Positions 24,201 through 33,107 are shown, counted from the first letter of the stretch. The stretch: 64,000 bases of DNA from Vicinamibacterales bacterium (GCA_958296065.1 CATQHX010000051.1:1-64000), one strand, 5' to 3'. A program made the numbers and translations. The notes: generated by a model from the letters alone, not told the origin.

Positions 24201-26134
24201 CGGCTGGCGCAACGGAGGCCTCGTCGACGTTCACGCTCGGACCCGTGAACGACACGCTGATGGAGGCCGACGAAGTGCTGACGGTGGACGGCGATTCCGG
24301 GTCTCGAGCGGTGACGGCGGCGGCGGTGACGATAGAGGATGACGACACCTCCGCCGCGCGCCTGGTAGTGCGGCTGGAACCCGGTTCGGTGTCCGAGAGC
24401 GCGGGGCCGACGCAGTTCACGGTGATCGCCGCGATCGCCGGCGCCAGGCCGACGGCGCCCTTGCCCGTGACCATGCGGCTTGGGGACGACGACGACACGG
24501 CGCTGTTGGCGGTGGACTACGAGGCCGAGGACGCCTTCACGGTGACGATTCCGGCCGGCGAGACGGAGCAGAGGACGACGTTCATCCTGTCGCCGGTCGA
24601 GGACGATCTGATCGAGGGTAACGAGACGCTGACGGTGACCGGCGAGGCTTTCCGACTGGAGGCGGCGTCGGACCAGGGGGTGATCCGCGACGCGGACCTG
24701 GCGGAAGTGCGGTCGGAGGGGACGGGGCGCACGCTGTTCCTGCTGGCGCGTGCGATCGGGTCGGAGTCGCTGGCGGCGATCGAGGAACGCTTCTCGGGTG
24801 CCGGCTTCGGCCGGCGGGCGCGGCTGGGGACGGTGTCGTCGCTCGGCCCGGGGGCGCCTGGAAGATGGGGTGGTCCGTTCGCGGGGATGGGGATGCCCGG
24901 CGTCGACCCGGCGGGACCGCTTGGCGGCCCGGCGGGATCGTCCGCCTTGTTCGGTCAAGGCCCGGGCGCCTTTGGCATGCCACCGGGCATGCCCGCGCGG
25001 CAGCAGCCGTTCGAGGAGTTGGCCTGGCTGGATGGGGCCAGATTCACCGCGCCGCTGGCCGGCAGCCTGACGGAGACGAGCACGCCGGCCGGCACCGGGC
25101 CCGGCGACCCGGCGGGTTGGGTCGTCTGGGGCCGGGCCGCCACCACCCGGACCGCCGTGCAGGCGACGCCCGGCGCCCAGGCGCGCGGGGACCTGTTCAC
25201 CGCACACCTGGGTATCGACACCCGCGTCGGGTCCCGCCTGCTCGTGGGCGTCGCCGCGTCGCACAGCCGCGGCAAGCTCGGCTACACGCTCGGGGGGCGT
25301 ACGGAAGCGGTGCCGGCGGCGGTCGACGGAGACCTGACGAGCGCGCAACCCTACCTGCAGTGGGCGCCGCGGGCCGGTCTCGAGGTGTGGGGCTCGGGCG
25401 GCGCGGGGCGGGGCACGTTGCAGGTGTCGGACTCGTTCGGGACGGTCGACACGGGCATCGGGATGCGGATGGCGGCCGGCGGCGTGCGGCAGCAGGTGAC
25501 GACCGGGGGCGGCCTGGCGGTGAAGGCGGACGTCTTCCACGTGGCCATGGCGTCGGACGCCCACCTGGACCTGCCGGAGGCGCGGGCGACGGCGACCCGG
25601 GGGCGGATGCTGCTCGAGTGGGAGTCGAAGTGGGCGCCGTCGCCGTCGTCGCAGGTGCGTCCCCGGCTGGAGCTTGGCGGCCGGTGGGACGGCGGGAGCG
25701 ACGTGGACGGCTTCGGTTCGGAGGTGGGCGGCGGCATCGCCCTGGCGCACCTCGGGCTGGGGCTGGAGCTGAGCGGGTCGGGGCGGTATCTGCTGGCGCA
25801 TCAGGCCGAGGGCTTCGAGGAATGGGGGGCGAGCGTGGCGCTGCGGGCGGGGCCGGGCGTGACCGATCGGGGGCCGTGGGTGTCGATCGAGCCGGAGTGG
25901 GGCGCGGCGGCCAGCCGCATGCACGCGATGTGGGGGCAGCAGCCGGATCCGGGACTCCACCCCGGCGCGGTCGCTGGCGTCTCCGGCGCGGAGCCGGGGC
26001 GACTGTTACTGGCGGCCGGCTACGCACTGCCCGAAGCCGGCGCCGACCTGCGGTTGGAAGCGACGCGCGACACCTACGGCCCGCGGGCCGAACCGAACCA
26101 CCGTGTCGGGTTGTCAGCGACCTTCGACTGGTAA
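18296..26134 (+). CDS. giant Calx-beta repeat autotransporter adhesin
   Basis: A 2612-aa protein; TTG start with AAAGGAGCC 6 nt upstream, in the same context as the first adhesin. Extended signal peptide: basic region ASGCRPRRDRRRD then LAAPVLALAAAGFWAAEAHA. About eighteen Calx-beta-type domains of ~110 aa fill residues 85-2140, each opening like VTIADASAAEGDLMTFTVTL and closing with ATGTIxDDD. Two of them are an almost identical tandem copy (20921-21612). The linker RTLFLLARAIGSESLAAIEE and a C-terminal autotransporter barrel (about 2272-2612) follow. The chain ends HRVGLSATFDW, with the aromatic terminal residue recognised by the Bam machinery. Unlike its neighbour it has nothing after the barrel. 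Expected to be a long surface fibre for attachment, stiffened by Ca2+. Confidence 0.88.
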   Translation: MPKLTVLCVCALSASPSGPSAADGSGAPCPCGAVCRTPGGRPASGCRPRRDRRRDTWSRRLAAPVLALAAAGFWAAEAHAQTFEGDWFKFEGVRSVEEGGSVTVTVTSKNTSTSRHLTYQTGQYTTWTPGSTEVAQSGVDYYHIGPKELVVHPGKPETVTVRTAEDYRVEHDEHFKLTFSGTIEGQTYGALLNLTILNDDRATLTVSDARAVEGDVLEFTATLSSYLHPGSVTMKPVFTNGTAGTADYTANTDSITLRAQHSPQTFRVSTTQDAVLEENETFTVGFDVPHTRPAWNYTGEGSSISVVPGTGTIVDGTPTLTVDNAYASEGDSMTFTVALDRAVPGGLTVTPTFTDDTATKGTDYTENTAALSFTGTAGEKKTFTVATTEDTDAEGMETFDVGLRVSGTQAGVRATDTGQGGIQDDDGDPAEVTIEDASATEGDTLTFTVTLDRAVSTGLTVTPRFGGGSTPGFATEGTDFTANTAPLSFIGTAGEKKTFTVATTQDSEAEPDELFHVTLVVSDTQLPVTHTDSATGTIRDDEVRSLTMADASAVEGDSMTFTVKLAKAVTGGLTTTVSYTNGTATHDSDYRRNTAGPTFAGTAGETKTFTVETISDEEEEEDETFTVGLRVSQSGTQVDTATGTILDDDGPASVTVTDASTAEGDSMTFTMTLHKAVPLGLTVTPTFTDGTATKGTDYTEHTSGIPFGGTAGETRTFTVATTEDTDEENDETFTVGLAVSGTSETVTATDTATGTIVDDDGPAAALTVADATADEGDALTFTVTLDNAVSGGLTVTPTFTDGTATKGTDYTANTAAITFTGTAGETQSFTVATAEDIDDEENETFTVGLTVSGASRTVTATDTATGTIIDDHVDDGDASAPAVTIADAGAAEGDLMTFTVTLDKTVSGGLTVTPSFTDGTATQGIDYTANTAAITFTGTAGEAKTFTVSTTEDTDDENDETFTVRLSVSGTSGTITATDTATGTITDDDGDVGDASAPAVTIADASAAEGDLMTFTVTLDKTVSGGLTVTPSFTDGTATQGTDYTANTAAITFTGTAGEAKTFTVSTTEDTDDENDETFTVRLSVSGTSETITATDTATATIIDDDVERGAKLTVADTEVAEGNPMTFTVTLDEAVSGGLIVAPRFTDGSATKGTDYRANTAALSFAGTAGETQSFTVATIQDSNEESNETFTVSLTVSGTTETVTATDTATGTILDDDTPAGLTIGDASAGEGDPIIFTVTLDRAVPGGLTVTPSFTDRTATEGADYTANTAALTFAGRAGERKNFQVATSDDTGHESDETFTVSLTVSGTTANVTATDTATGTIVDDDTPAVLTIGDASAGEGDPLVFTATLDRAVSGGMAVALSFTDGTAKQGTDYVANTARLPFAGYAGETRTLTVETTDDSDEEEDETLTVGLTVTGTSMTVTATDTASGTILDDDEGDEAGAGVVPALAVTGAAADEGEQLAFVVTLDQAVSGGLTVTPTFTDGTASQETDYTPDATPLRFDGTAGETQTVTVATTDDTDDEPNETFTVGLTVSGTSETVSATDTATGTIVDNDEGGPTPTLTIAGAAADEGEQLAFTVTLDRAVAGGLTATPTFTDVTATKGTDYTENPAPLRFAGTEGETQTVTVATTDDVDEEPHETFTVSLSVSGTAEEVTATDTATGTIIDDDQRGSAPAVTIADASASEGDPLTVTVTLDKAVSGGLTVTPTYTDGTATQGTDYTANTAPISFTGRAGETRTFTVATIEDRDEEENERFTIGLTVSTTATSVTATDTARATIMDDDAEQGELTIGDAIALEGDELTFAITLAGEVPGGVTVTARMTDETATADEDYRAARKQVRFAGRAGETQTFTVPTIEDAVEEDDETFTVSLRVSETTAEVTATDTATGRIADDDLTPVVLRVEPARVAETAAPTSIRVTAALEGGTSLLRATAVGVTVGGANDTAEAGTDYTASPASFTVTIPAGATEASSTFTLGPVNDTLMEADEVLTVDGDSGSRAVTAAAVTIEDDDTSAARLVVRLEPGSVSESAGPTQFTVIAAIAGARPTAPLPVTMRLGDDDDTALLAVDYEAEDAFTVTIPAGETEQRTTFILSPVEDDLIEGNETLTVTGEAFRLEAASDQGVIRDADLAEVRSEGTGRTLFLLARAIGSESLAAIEERFSGAGFGRRARLGTVSSLGPGAPGRWGGPFAGMGMPGVDPAGPLGGPAGSSALFGQGPGAFGMPPGMPARQQPFEELAWLDGARFTAPLAGSLTETSTPAGTGPGDPAGWVVWGRAATTRTAVQATPGAQARGDLFTAHLGIDTRVGSRLLVGVAASHSRGKLGYTLGGRTEAVPAAVDGDLTSAQPYLQWAPRAGLEVWGSGGAGRGTLQVSDSFGTVDTGIGMRMAAGGVRQQVTTGGGLAVKADVFHVAMASDAHLDLPEARATATRGRMLLEWESKWAPSPSSQVRPRLELGGRWDGGSDVDGFGSEVGGGIALAHLGLGLELSGSGRYLLAHQAEGFEEWGASVALRAGPGVTDRGPWVSIEPEWGAAASRMHAMWGQQPDPGLHPGAVAGVSGAEPGRLLLAAGYALPEAGADLRLEATRDTYGPRAEPNHRVGLSATFDW
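20921..21612 (+). repeat. recent 351-bp tandem duplication within the giant adhesin
   Basis: Units at 20921-21271 and from 21272 are offset by exactly 351 bp (117 codons) and read almost identically. Over about 108 aligned residues I count five changes (G/S, I/T, G/E, G/A, T/I). Other Calx-beta units in the gene are much more divergent, so this copy is young. Confidence 0.85.
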
Positions 26135-26190
26135 CCGGCAGCGGGTACTCCACGGTGACGGCCGCGTACGGTTCCCGGGGATAGTTCCAT

Positions 26191-28350
26191 ATGCAAAAGA
26201 CATCGACGGGCGGCACGCTACCTGCGCTGCCCGCGCGGATTCTGATCGTCGACGCCGACCCGGATGCGCTGCGGACCTTGTCCGACTCCGTGATCGGCTT
26301 GGGGCATGCGGTTTGCTACGCCGCCGAACCCGGGCGCGGCGCGGTCGATCTGCCCGCCGATGCGCGTCCCGACCTTGCGCTGATCGGTCTCGCGACCGGT
26401 GCGACAGCGGCCCTCGCCGTCGAGACGGCCGAGCGGATCGCGGAGCGGTTCAAGGTACCCATCGTCTACGCGATGGAGACGGAGGACACCGCGCTGCTGG
26501 ACCGGACGCAGCGCACGAACCCGCACGGCTACGTGCTGAAGTCGGCCGACCCGTTGCAACTGGACCTCACCCTCCGCGCGGCATTGAACCTGGCTGCGCG
26601 CGAGCGGGCCGACCGCGAACGGCAAGACCGGGAGATGGCTGCACTCAAGGCATCCGTGGAGTTCACGGAACGGGACAATGCGATCCTGCGCTGCCTGTTC
26701 GAACGAATCAGCGACGCGGTCGTCCTGGGCGATACCCAGGGCAGACTGACGGCCATCAACCCGGCTGCGAGCCGGCTGGGCCAGACATCGCTGGAAGACC
26801 CCAACAAGTGGACCGATTATTTCGCCACCTACCAGGGGGACGGGCGGACGCTGTTCGCGACGGAGGACTTGCCGCTTGTGCGCGCCCTCCGCGGGGAGAC
26901 CACCCAGGATGTCCCCGTGGTGCTCCGGCCTCGCCACCCGGAAGCCGGCACGGAGGACATCTGGTTGAGCGCCAGCGGGTACCCGCTGCTCGACGCGCAA
27001 GGCCGGTCCCTGGGCGGCGCCGTGCTGCTGCGCGACGTCACGGCGCTCCGAGAGCAGTCGGCGAAGGCGGCGAGAGCCCAGGCCGAGCTGCACGAGCGGG
27101 TGCAGGTGCTGGATGCAATCATCCGCAGCATGGCCGACGGGGTGGTCGTTGCGGACGCGCAAGAACAACGATTCAAACTGTTCAACCCGAGCGCCGAGCG
27201 CATCGTCGGCACCGGCTTGACGGACCGGCCGCCGGACGAATGGCCCGACATCTACGGCGTGTACTACCCCGACGGGTCCACTCCGGTGCCGGTGGATCAG
27301 TTGCCCGTCATGCGCGCCATTCGGGGCGAGACCGTCGAAGGCCAGGAGCTGTTCATCCGCAATCCGGGTGTTCCGGACGGGGCATTCATCAGCGTGAACG
27401 CCAGCCCGGTGCGCGACGAAGCGGGACAGGTGGTCGGCGGGGTGACCGTCTTCCGCGACGTGTCGGAGCGCCGGCTGCAGCAAGAGGCGTTGACGCAGGC
27501 CTTCGCTTTCGGACGCCTGGAGGTCATCGACACGGTCCTGCACAACATCGGGAACGCGATCAACAGCGTCGCGACGGGCGTGGACACGCTGCAAGTGTGG
27601 TTCGACGACAACGAGCTGATGAGACGGTTCGGCAAGCTGGCCGATCTGGTCGCCGCGCACGACCGCGACTGGACCTCCTGGCTGGAGCACGACGCGCAGG
27701 GCCGGCAGATGCGGCCTTTCCTGCTCGCGCTTGTACGGGATCTGACCGGAGAGCACGACAGGCTGCTGGGGACCATCGCGCGCGTGCGGGAGCGCGTGCG
27801 CCACATCGTCGACATCATCCGGACGCAGGCCGCCTTCACGAATGGCACGGTGGAACGCAAGCTCGTCGATCTGCCGTCGACCATCAGGGACGCCGTGAAG
27901 GTGGTCGAGGAATCACTCGGGCAACGCGGCGTCGCAATCGAGGTCGATTGCGCCCGCGCGCCCGACCAGGTGCTCGTGCAGGAGAGCCGGCTTCAGCAGA
28001 TGCTCGTGAACCTGCTCAAGAACGCGATGGAGGCTACCGACGAACGCGCGGTCCGACTGGAGGTCGGTCCGGATTGGCGGCCCCGGATTCGCGTGCTGGC
28101 CTATCGCGGGGAACAGAAGAACACCCTCGTGATCGACGTCAGCGACAACGGTATCGGTATCGATCCGTCCGATTTCAGCTCGGTGTTCAACGCCGGCTAC
28201 ACGACCAAGAAGGAGGGTACGGGACTGGGTCTGCACTCCGCGGCGAACTTCGTGATCGGGTCGGGCGGCAGCATCCAGCCCTTGAGCGACGGTATCGGCC
28301 ACGGCGCCACGCTGCGGGTGACGCTGCGCCTCCTGAAGCAACAGAGGTAG
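26191..28350 (+). CDS. PAS sensor histidine kinase with acceptor-less receiver domain
   Basis: A 719-aa soluble protein. An N-terminal receiver-like domain (1-125) has the VDADP pocket and the Lys (HGYVLKSADP), but the acceptor Asp is gone (PDLALIGLA where PDLVLMDI is usual). Two PAS domains follow (about 155-290, 300-430). The kinase has an H-box of the LHNIGNAINS type (His at ~450), N-box LVNLLKNAMEA (~605), SDNGIGID (~651) and GTGLGLHSAA (~676). There are no membrane segments, so it senses a cytoplasmic cue. It starts 56 bp after the giant adhesin and is followed by a paralogue; it may feed phosphate to the sigma-54 activator at 9615 or another regulator. The target is inference. Confidence 0.85.
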   Translation: MQKTSTGGTLPALPARILIVDADPDALRTLSDSVIGLGHAVCYAAEPGRGAVDLPADARPDLALIGLATGATAALAVETAERIAERFKVPIVYAMETEDTALLDRTQRTNPHGYVLKSADPLQLDLTLRAALNLAARERADRERQDREMAALKASVEFTERDNAILRCLFERISDAVVLGDTQGRLTAINPAASRLGQTSLEDPNKWTDYFATYQGDGRTLFATEDLPLVRALRGETTQDVPVVLRPRHPEAGTEDIWLSASGYPLLDAQGRSLGGAVLLRDVTALREQSAKAARAQAELHERVQVLDAIIRSMADGVVVADAQEQRFKLFNPSAERIVGTGLTDRPPDEWPDIYGVYYPDGSTPVPVDQLPVMRAIRGETVEGQELFIRNPGVPDGAFISVNASPVRDEAGQVVGGVTVFRDVSERRLQQEALTQAFAFGRLEVIDTVLHNIGNAINSVATGVDTLQVWFDDNELMRRFGKLADLVAAHDRDWTSWLEHDAQGRQMRPFLLALVRDLTGEHDRLLGTIARVRERVRHIVDIIRTQAAFTNGTVERKLVDLPSTIRDAVKVVEESLGQRGVAIEVDCARAPDQVLVQESRLQQMLVNLLKNAMEATDERAVRLEVGPDWRPRIRVLAYRGEQKNTLVIDVSDNGIGIDPSDFSSVFNAGYTTKKEGTGLGLHSAANFVIGSGGSIQPLSDGIGHGATLRVTLRLLKQQR

Positions 28351-28530
28351 CCCGCCGACGACGAGATCGCCGGAAAACGCTCCCCTGTTATCATCCCAAT
28401 GCCAGATACGGTCCGCCACGAACGCGGTCCGCTACCGGCCGTACTCCGGCGAACCCGACGACCTGCTCGACCAGTTCCCTCTGTCGTTGACCGAGCCGCC
28501 GGTCCTGGCGGACCCCTAGGAAGACTACCC

Positions 28531-30708
28531 ATGCACGAGACATCCACGGGCCGCGAATTCCCGGCCCCGCACGGGCGCATTCTGATTGTCGATGCCGACC
28601 CCGGCGCCCGCAATGCGCTGTCGGATGCGGTGACCGGCCTGGGCCACACGGTCTGCCATGCCGCCGAACCAGGCCCTTCGGCGATCGACCTGCCCACCGC
28701 AGCGCGTCCCGACGTCGCGTTGATCGGCCTCGCAGTCGGCGAGAAGGCGGGGCCGGCCGTGGAGACGGGCGCGCGGGTCGCGGAGCGGTTTGCGGTGCCG
28801 CTCGTCTATGCGACCGACACGACGGATGCCGAGCCGCTGGACCAGGCGCAGCGCACGGACCCGCACGGCTACGTGCTGAAGTCGGGCGATCCCCGGCAAC
28901 TGGGTCTGGCCATCCGTGCAGCACTGGGTGCGACCGTCCGGAAGCGCGCCGCCCGGCAGGAAACGGATTCCGACGACGTGGCGCCGCGTCCGGAATGGAA
29001 CTCGGCAATCCTCAGGAGCCTGTTCGACAACATCAGCGACGCGGTCATCGTCGCCGACGTCCGGGGCCGGTTCGTGGCGGTGAACGCGGCCGCGCGACGG
29101 TTCAGCGAGACCTACGATCCGTCCAATCCGGAGAGGTGGTCCGAGCACTTCGAGGTCTACCAGGCCGATGGACGAACGCCGTTCGCGGCGGAGGACCTGC
29201 CGCTCACCGCTGCAATCCGCGGCGACGCTACCGGCGACGTGCTGCTGCTGCTGCGGCCTCGGCACGCGGACGCGGGAACCGAGGACCTCTGGCTGAGCGC
29301 CAGCGGGTACCCGTTGCGGGACGCAGGCGGCCGGTGCATGGGCGGCGCCGTCGTGATTCGTGACGTCACGGCTGCTCCGGAGGAGTCGGCGCGGGCGAAG
29401 AGGATCGAGGCCGAACTGCACGAACGGGTGCAGATTCTGGATGCGATTATCCGCAGCATGGGCGACGGCGTGGTGGTCGCGGACGCGCAGGCGCGATTCA
29501 CCCTGTTCAACCCGAGCGCCGAGCGCATCGTCGGCATCGGCATGACGGACCGGCCGCCCGACGAGTGGACCGACCTCTACGGCGTGTTCTATGCCGACGG
29601 GGTGACCCCGGTACCGACGGACCAGTTGCCCGTGGTGCGCGCCGTGCGGGGCGAGACCATTGAGACCCTGCGGCTCTTCATCCGCAATGCGCGCATTTCG
29701 GAGGGCGTGTACATCAGTGTGAATGCCAGCCCGGTGCGCAGCGAGTCGGGAGAGGTGGTCGGCGGCGTGGCCGTCTTCCGCGACGTGACGCAGCGGCGCA
29801 TGGAAGAGGAGGCGCTGACGCAGGCCTTCGCGCACGGACGTCTGGAGGTTATCGACACGGTCCTGCACAACATCGGGAACGCGATCAACAGCGTCGCGAC
29901 AGGCGTGGATACGCTGAACGGGTGGTTCGAGGACAACGAGCTGATGCGGCGGTTCGGCAAGCTGGCGGACCTGGTCGCCGCCCACGACCGCGACTGGATC
30001 TCGTGGCTGGAGCGCGACGCGCAGGGCCGGCAGATGCGGCCCTTTCTGCTCGCCCTCGTGCAGGACCTGACCGGCGAGCACGCGCGGCTGCTGGGTACCG
30101 CCCGGCGGGTGCGGGAGCGCGTGCGCCACATCGTCGACATCATCCGCACCCAGGCCTCCTTCACGGCTGGCACGGTGGAACGCAAGCTCGTCGATCTGCC
30201 GGCGACCATCCGCGACGCCGTGAAGGTGGTCCGGGAATCACTCGGACAACGCGGCGTCGCGATCGAGGTCGACTGCACCCGTGCGCCCAACCAGATTCTC
30301 GTGCAGGAGAGCCGGTTTCAGCAGATGCTCGTGAACCTGCTCAAGAACGCGATGGAGGCCACCGACGAACGCGCGGCCCGACTGGAGGACGACTCGGATT
30401 GGCAGCCGAGGATTCGCGTGCTGGCCCGTCGCGGGGAGCAGAAGAACACCCTGGTGATCGATGTCAGCGACAACGGAATCGGTATCGATCCGTCCCATTT
30501 CGGCTCCGTGTTCAACGCCGGCTACACGACCAAGAAGGACGGCACCGGACTGGGTCTGCATTCCGCGGCGAACTTCGTGATCGGGTCGGGCGGCAGCATC
30601 CAGCCCTTGAGCGACGGTAGCGGCTACGGCGCCACGCTGCGCGTGACGCTGCGCCTCGCGGAGGAACAGAGGCCGCTGCGGTCGCCGCCCGTGCACGGCG
30701 AACCATAG
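28531..30708 (+). CDS. PAS sensor histidine kinase, tandem paralogue with acceptor-less receiver
   Basis: A 725-aa protein. ATG 28531 (with AGGAAG upstream) is preferred to an upstream frame opening at 28399, because the chosen N-terminus (MHETSTGREF..RILIVDADPG) aligns with its neighbour (MQKTSTGGTL..RILIVDADPD). Architecture matches the kinase at 26191: pseudo-receiver with PDVALIGLA lacking the Asp, two PAS domains, LHNIGNAINS H-box, LVNLLKNAMEA, SDNGIGID and GTGLGLHSAA. The two differ most in the first PAS domain and interdomain linkers, suggesting one output and different signals. The 180-bp spacer holds a possible -10 (TTATCAT, near 28388). Confidence 0.85.
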   Translation: MHETSTGREFPAPHGRILIVDADPGARNALSDAVTGLGHTVCHAAEPGPSAIDLPTAARPDVALIGLAVGEKAGPAVETGARVAERFAVPLVYATDTTDAEPLDQAQRTDPHGYVLKSGDPRQLGLAIRAALGATVRKRAARQETDSDDVAPRPEWNSAILRSLFDNISDAVIVADVRGRFVAVNAAARRFSETYDPSNPERWSEHFEVYQADGRTPFAAEDLPLTAAIRGDATGDVLLLLRPRHADAGTEDLWLSASGYPLRDAGGRCMGGAVVIRDVTAAPEESARAKRIEAELHERVQILDAIIRSMGDGVVVADAQARFTLFNPSAERIVGIGMTDRPPDEWTDLYGVFYADGVTPVPTDQLPVVRAVRGETIETLRLFIRNARISEGVYISVNASPVRSESGEVVGGVAVFRDVTQRRMEEEALTQAFAHGRLEVIDTVLHNIGNAINSVATGVDTLNGWFEDNELMRRFGKLADLVAAHDRDWISWLERDAQGRQMRPFLLALVQDLTGEHARLLGTARRVRERVRHIVDIIRTQASFTAGTVERKLVDLPATIRDAVKVVRESLGQRGVAIEVDCTRAPNQILVQESRFQQMLVNLLKNAMEATDERAARLEDDSDWQPRIRVLARRGEQKNTLVIDVSDNGIGIDPSHFGSVFNAGYTTKKDGTGLGLHSAANFVIGSGGSIQPLSDGSGYGATLRVTLRLAEEQRPLRSPPVHGEP

Positions 30709-30770
30709 GGTCATCGCAGGGGTTCTCGTAATATGGGTGTGTGCCGCGAATCGCCAACAGGAGAGGAGCC

Positions 30771-33107
30771 TTGACGGATTCCGACGACGCGAGGCGGGAG
30801 AACGACGCGCTGCGCGAGCGCATCTCGACCCTCAACGCGGCCATCCTGCGCATCAGCGCGACGCTCGACCTCGAGGCGGTGCTCCCCGAGGTGGTGGAGA
30901 GCGCCCGCGGGCTCACCGGCGCCCGCTACGGCGTCATCGCCACCGTCGACGAGGCGGGCACCCCCCAGGACTTCTTCTTCTCCGGCTTCACTCCCGAGGA
31001 ACGGCAGGCACTCTTCACCTGGCCCGACAGCGGTCGCCTGTTCGAGCACCTGCGCGAGCTGCCGGGGCCGCTCCGGCTCGCGGACCTGGCGGGCTACGTC
31101 CGCTCGCTCGGCATCGCGCCCGCGCCGACCTTCTCCCGGACCTTCCAGGGCACGCCGATGCGCCACCGCGGGGCGGACGTCGGCAACTTCTTCCTCGCCG
31201 AGAAGGCCGACGGCGAGGAGTTCACCGACGAGGACGAGGAAGTGCTGATGCTGTTCGCCTCGCAGGCCGCGGCCGCAATTGCCAACGCGCGCACGCACCG
31301 CAACGAGCGGCGCGCGCGCGCCGACCTCGAGGCGCTGGTCGAGACCTCGCCGGTCGGGGTCGTGGTCCTCGACGCCAGGAGCGGCCGGACGCTGTCGTCC
31401 AATCGCGAAGCCAAGCGGATCGTCGAGAGGCTGCGAACGCCGGGCCGCCCTATCGAGCAGCTCATGGAGGTCGTCTCCGTGCGGCGCGCCGACGGCCGCG
31501 AGGTGTCCTTGAGCGAATTACCCATCACGCAGCATCTCAACACCGGCGAGACTTTGCGCGCCGAGGAAGTCGAGCTCTCGGTGCCCGGCGGACGCAGCGT
31601 CAGGATGCTGATCAACGCCACCCCGATCCGTGCCGAGAACGACGCCATCCGCTCGCTGGTGGTGACCATGCAGGACCTTGCGCCGCTGGACGAGATCGAA
31701 CGGATGCGCACTGAGTTCCTGGGCCTGGTGAGCCACGAGCTGCGCGCGCCGCTGGTTGCCATCAAGGGCTCGGCGGACACGCTGCTGGAGGAGGGGGCCG
31801 CGCTCGACCGGGCCGAGATGCGCGAGTTCTTCCGCATCATCGCCGAGCAGGTGGGCCACATGCGCGGTCTGATCGGCGACCTGCTGGACGCGGGGCGCAT
31901 CGACGCGGGCACGCTCTCGGTCGCGCAGGAGCCCTCTGGCGTCGCCGCCCTGGTGGAGCGGGCGCGAAGCACCTTCGTGAGCGGCGGCGGCCGGCACCCA
32001 GTCCTCGTCGACCTGCCGGCGGGGCTGCCTCCCGTGATGGCCGACCGCCGGCGCGTGGTGCAGGTGCTCAACAACCTCTTCGCCAACGCCGCGCGGCACG
32101 CGCCGGAGTCGACCCCGCTCCGGGTCGCGGCCGGACTCGAGAACGCGCATGTCGCCATCTCGGTCGCCGACGAGGGCCGGGGGGTGGCGCCCGACGCGCT
32201 GCCGCATCTGTTTCGCAAGCACGGCGGCGGCCGGGCGGGGGCGACGGCGGGCCACGGCCTCGGGCTCGCCATCTGCAAGGGGCTCGTGGAGGCGCACGGC
32301 GGTCGCATCCGGGCGGAGAGCGCCGGGGCGGGCCGCGGCACGACGTTCATTTTCACCCTGCCGGCGGCCGGGGAGGCCGGCGCGGAGGCGCCCGGCGCCC
32401 GGCCGCGACCGGTCTCCGAGCCGGGTGAGCCGTCGCGCATCCTGATCGTGGACGACGACCCGCGGATGCTGCGCTTCGTGCGCGACGCGCTCTCGAAGGC
32501 CGGCTACGCCCCGCTCGTGACCGGCGTGCCGAAGGACCTGCCGAGGATCATCCGAACCGAGAAGCCGCGGCTGGTGCTGCTCGACCTGATTCTGCCCGAC
32601 GTCGACGGCATCGAGCTGATGAAGCAGGTCCCTGAGCTCGCCGACCTGCCGGTCATCTTCATCTCCGGCTACGGCCGCGACGAGACCGTCGCCAAGGCGC
32701 TCGAGTCGGGCGCGGCCGACTACATCGTCAAGCCCTTCTCGGCGACGGAACTGGTGGCGCGGGTCCGGACGGCGCTCAGACGGCACGAGGAGCCGGAGCC
32801 GTTCGTGCTCGGAGAGATCGCCATCGACTACGAGCGGCGCCGGGTGACGGTCGGCGGGGAGGCGGTCGAGCTCACGGCCACCGAGTACGAGCTGTTGCGC
32901 GTGCTCTCGCTCGACGCGGGACGGGTCGTGGACTTCGACACGATGCTGCGCCGGGTCTGGGCCAAGCGCGAGAATGCCGATGCGAACCTGGTGCGCATCT
33001 TCGTCCGCAACCTCCGCCGCAAGCTCGGCGACAGCGCGGCCAGCCCCGTCTACATCTTCAACCAGCGCGGCGTCGGCTACCGCATGGGAAGGCCGCCGGA
33101 GCGCTGA
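30771..33107 (+). CDS. single-chain two-component system: GAF-PAS-histidine kinase-REC-winged helix
   Basis: A 778-aa protein. TTG 30771 is chosen (AGGAG 7 nt upstream; the N-terminus then aligns with its paralogue at 33594); GTG 30741 is an alternative. Order: coiled coil, GAF (~20-175), PAS (~185-310), HisKA with H-box SHELRAPL (~320), HATPase (NLFANAARH; DEGRGVAPD; GHGLGLAICKG), receiver (ILIVDDDPRM ~556, acceptor in LLDLILPDVDG ~603, K in YIVKPFS), and OmpR/PhoB winged helix (ELTATEYELLRVLS..NQRGVGYRMG, ~676-778). All catalytic residues look intact. A kinase and its DNA-binding regulator in one polypeptide is rare; it could phosphorylate itself and bind DNA as a dimer. Targets unknown. 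Confidence 0.88.
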   Translation: MTDSDDARRENDALRERISTLNAAILRISATLDLEAVLPEVVESARGLTGARYGVIATVDEAGTPQDFFFSGFTPEERQALFTWPDSGRLFEHLRELPGPLRLADLAGYVRSLGIAPAPTFSRTFQGTPMRHRGADVGNFFLAEKADGEEFTDEDEEVLMLFASQAAAAIANARTHRNERRARADLEALVETSPVGVVVLDARSGRTLSSNREAKRIVERLRTPGRPIEQLMEVVSVRRADGREVSLSELPITQHLNTGETLRAEEVELSVPGGRSVRMLINATPIRAENDAIRSLVVTMQDLAPLDEIERMRTEFLGLVSHELRAPLVAIKGSADTLLEEGAALDRAEMREFFRIIAEQVGHMRGLIGDLLDAGRIDAGTLSVAQEPSGVAALVERARSTFVSGGGRHPVLVDLPAGLPPVMADRRRVVQVLNNLFANAARHAPESTPLRVAAGLENAHVAISVADEGRGVAPDALPHLFRKHGGGRAGATAGHGLGLAICKGLVEAHGGRIRAESAGAGRGTTFIFTLPAAGEAGAEAPGARPRPVSEPGEPSRILIVDDDPRMLRFVRDALSKAGYAPLVTGVPKDLPRIIRTEKPRLVLLDLILPDVDGIELMKQVPELADLPVIFISGYGRDETVAKALESGAADYIVKPFSATELVARVRTALRRHEEPEPFVLGEIAIDYERRRVTVGGEAVELTATEYELLRVLSLDAGRVVDFDTMLRRVWAKRENADANLVRIFVRNLRRKLGDSAASPVYIFNQRGVGYRMGRPPER

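Noticed and set aside
18875..25960. An uninterrupted 2361-codon open frame on the minus strand opposite the giant adhesin
   Set aside because: It is a by-product of the GC-rich, repetitive codon pattern of the plus-strand gene (many GAC/ACC/GGC codons). It is Arg/His-rich low-complexity sequence with no domain, start context or signal peptide.
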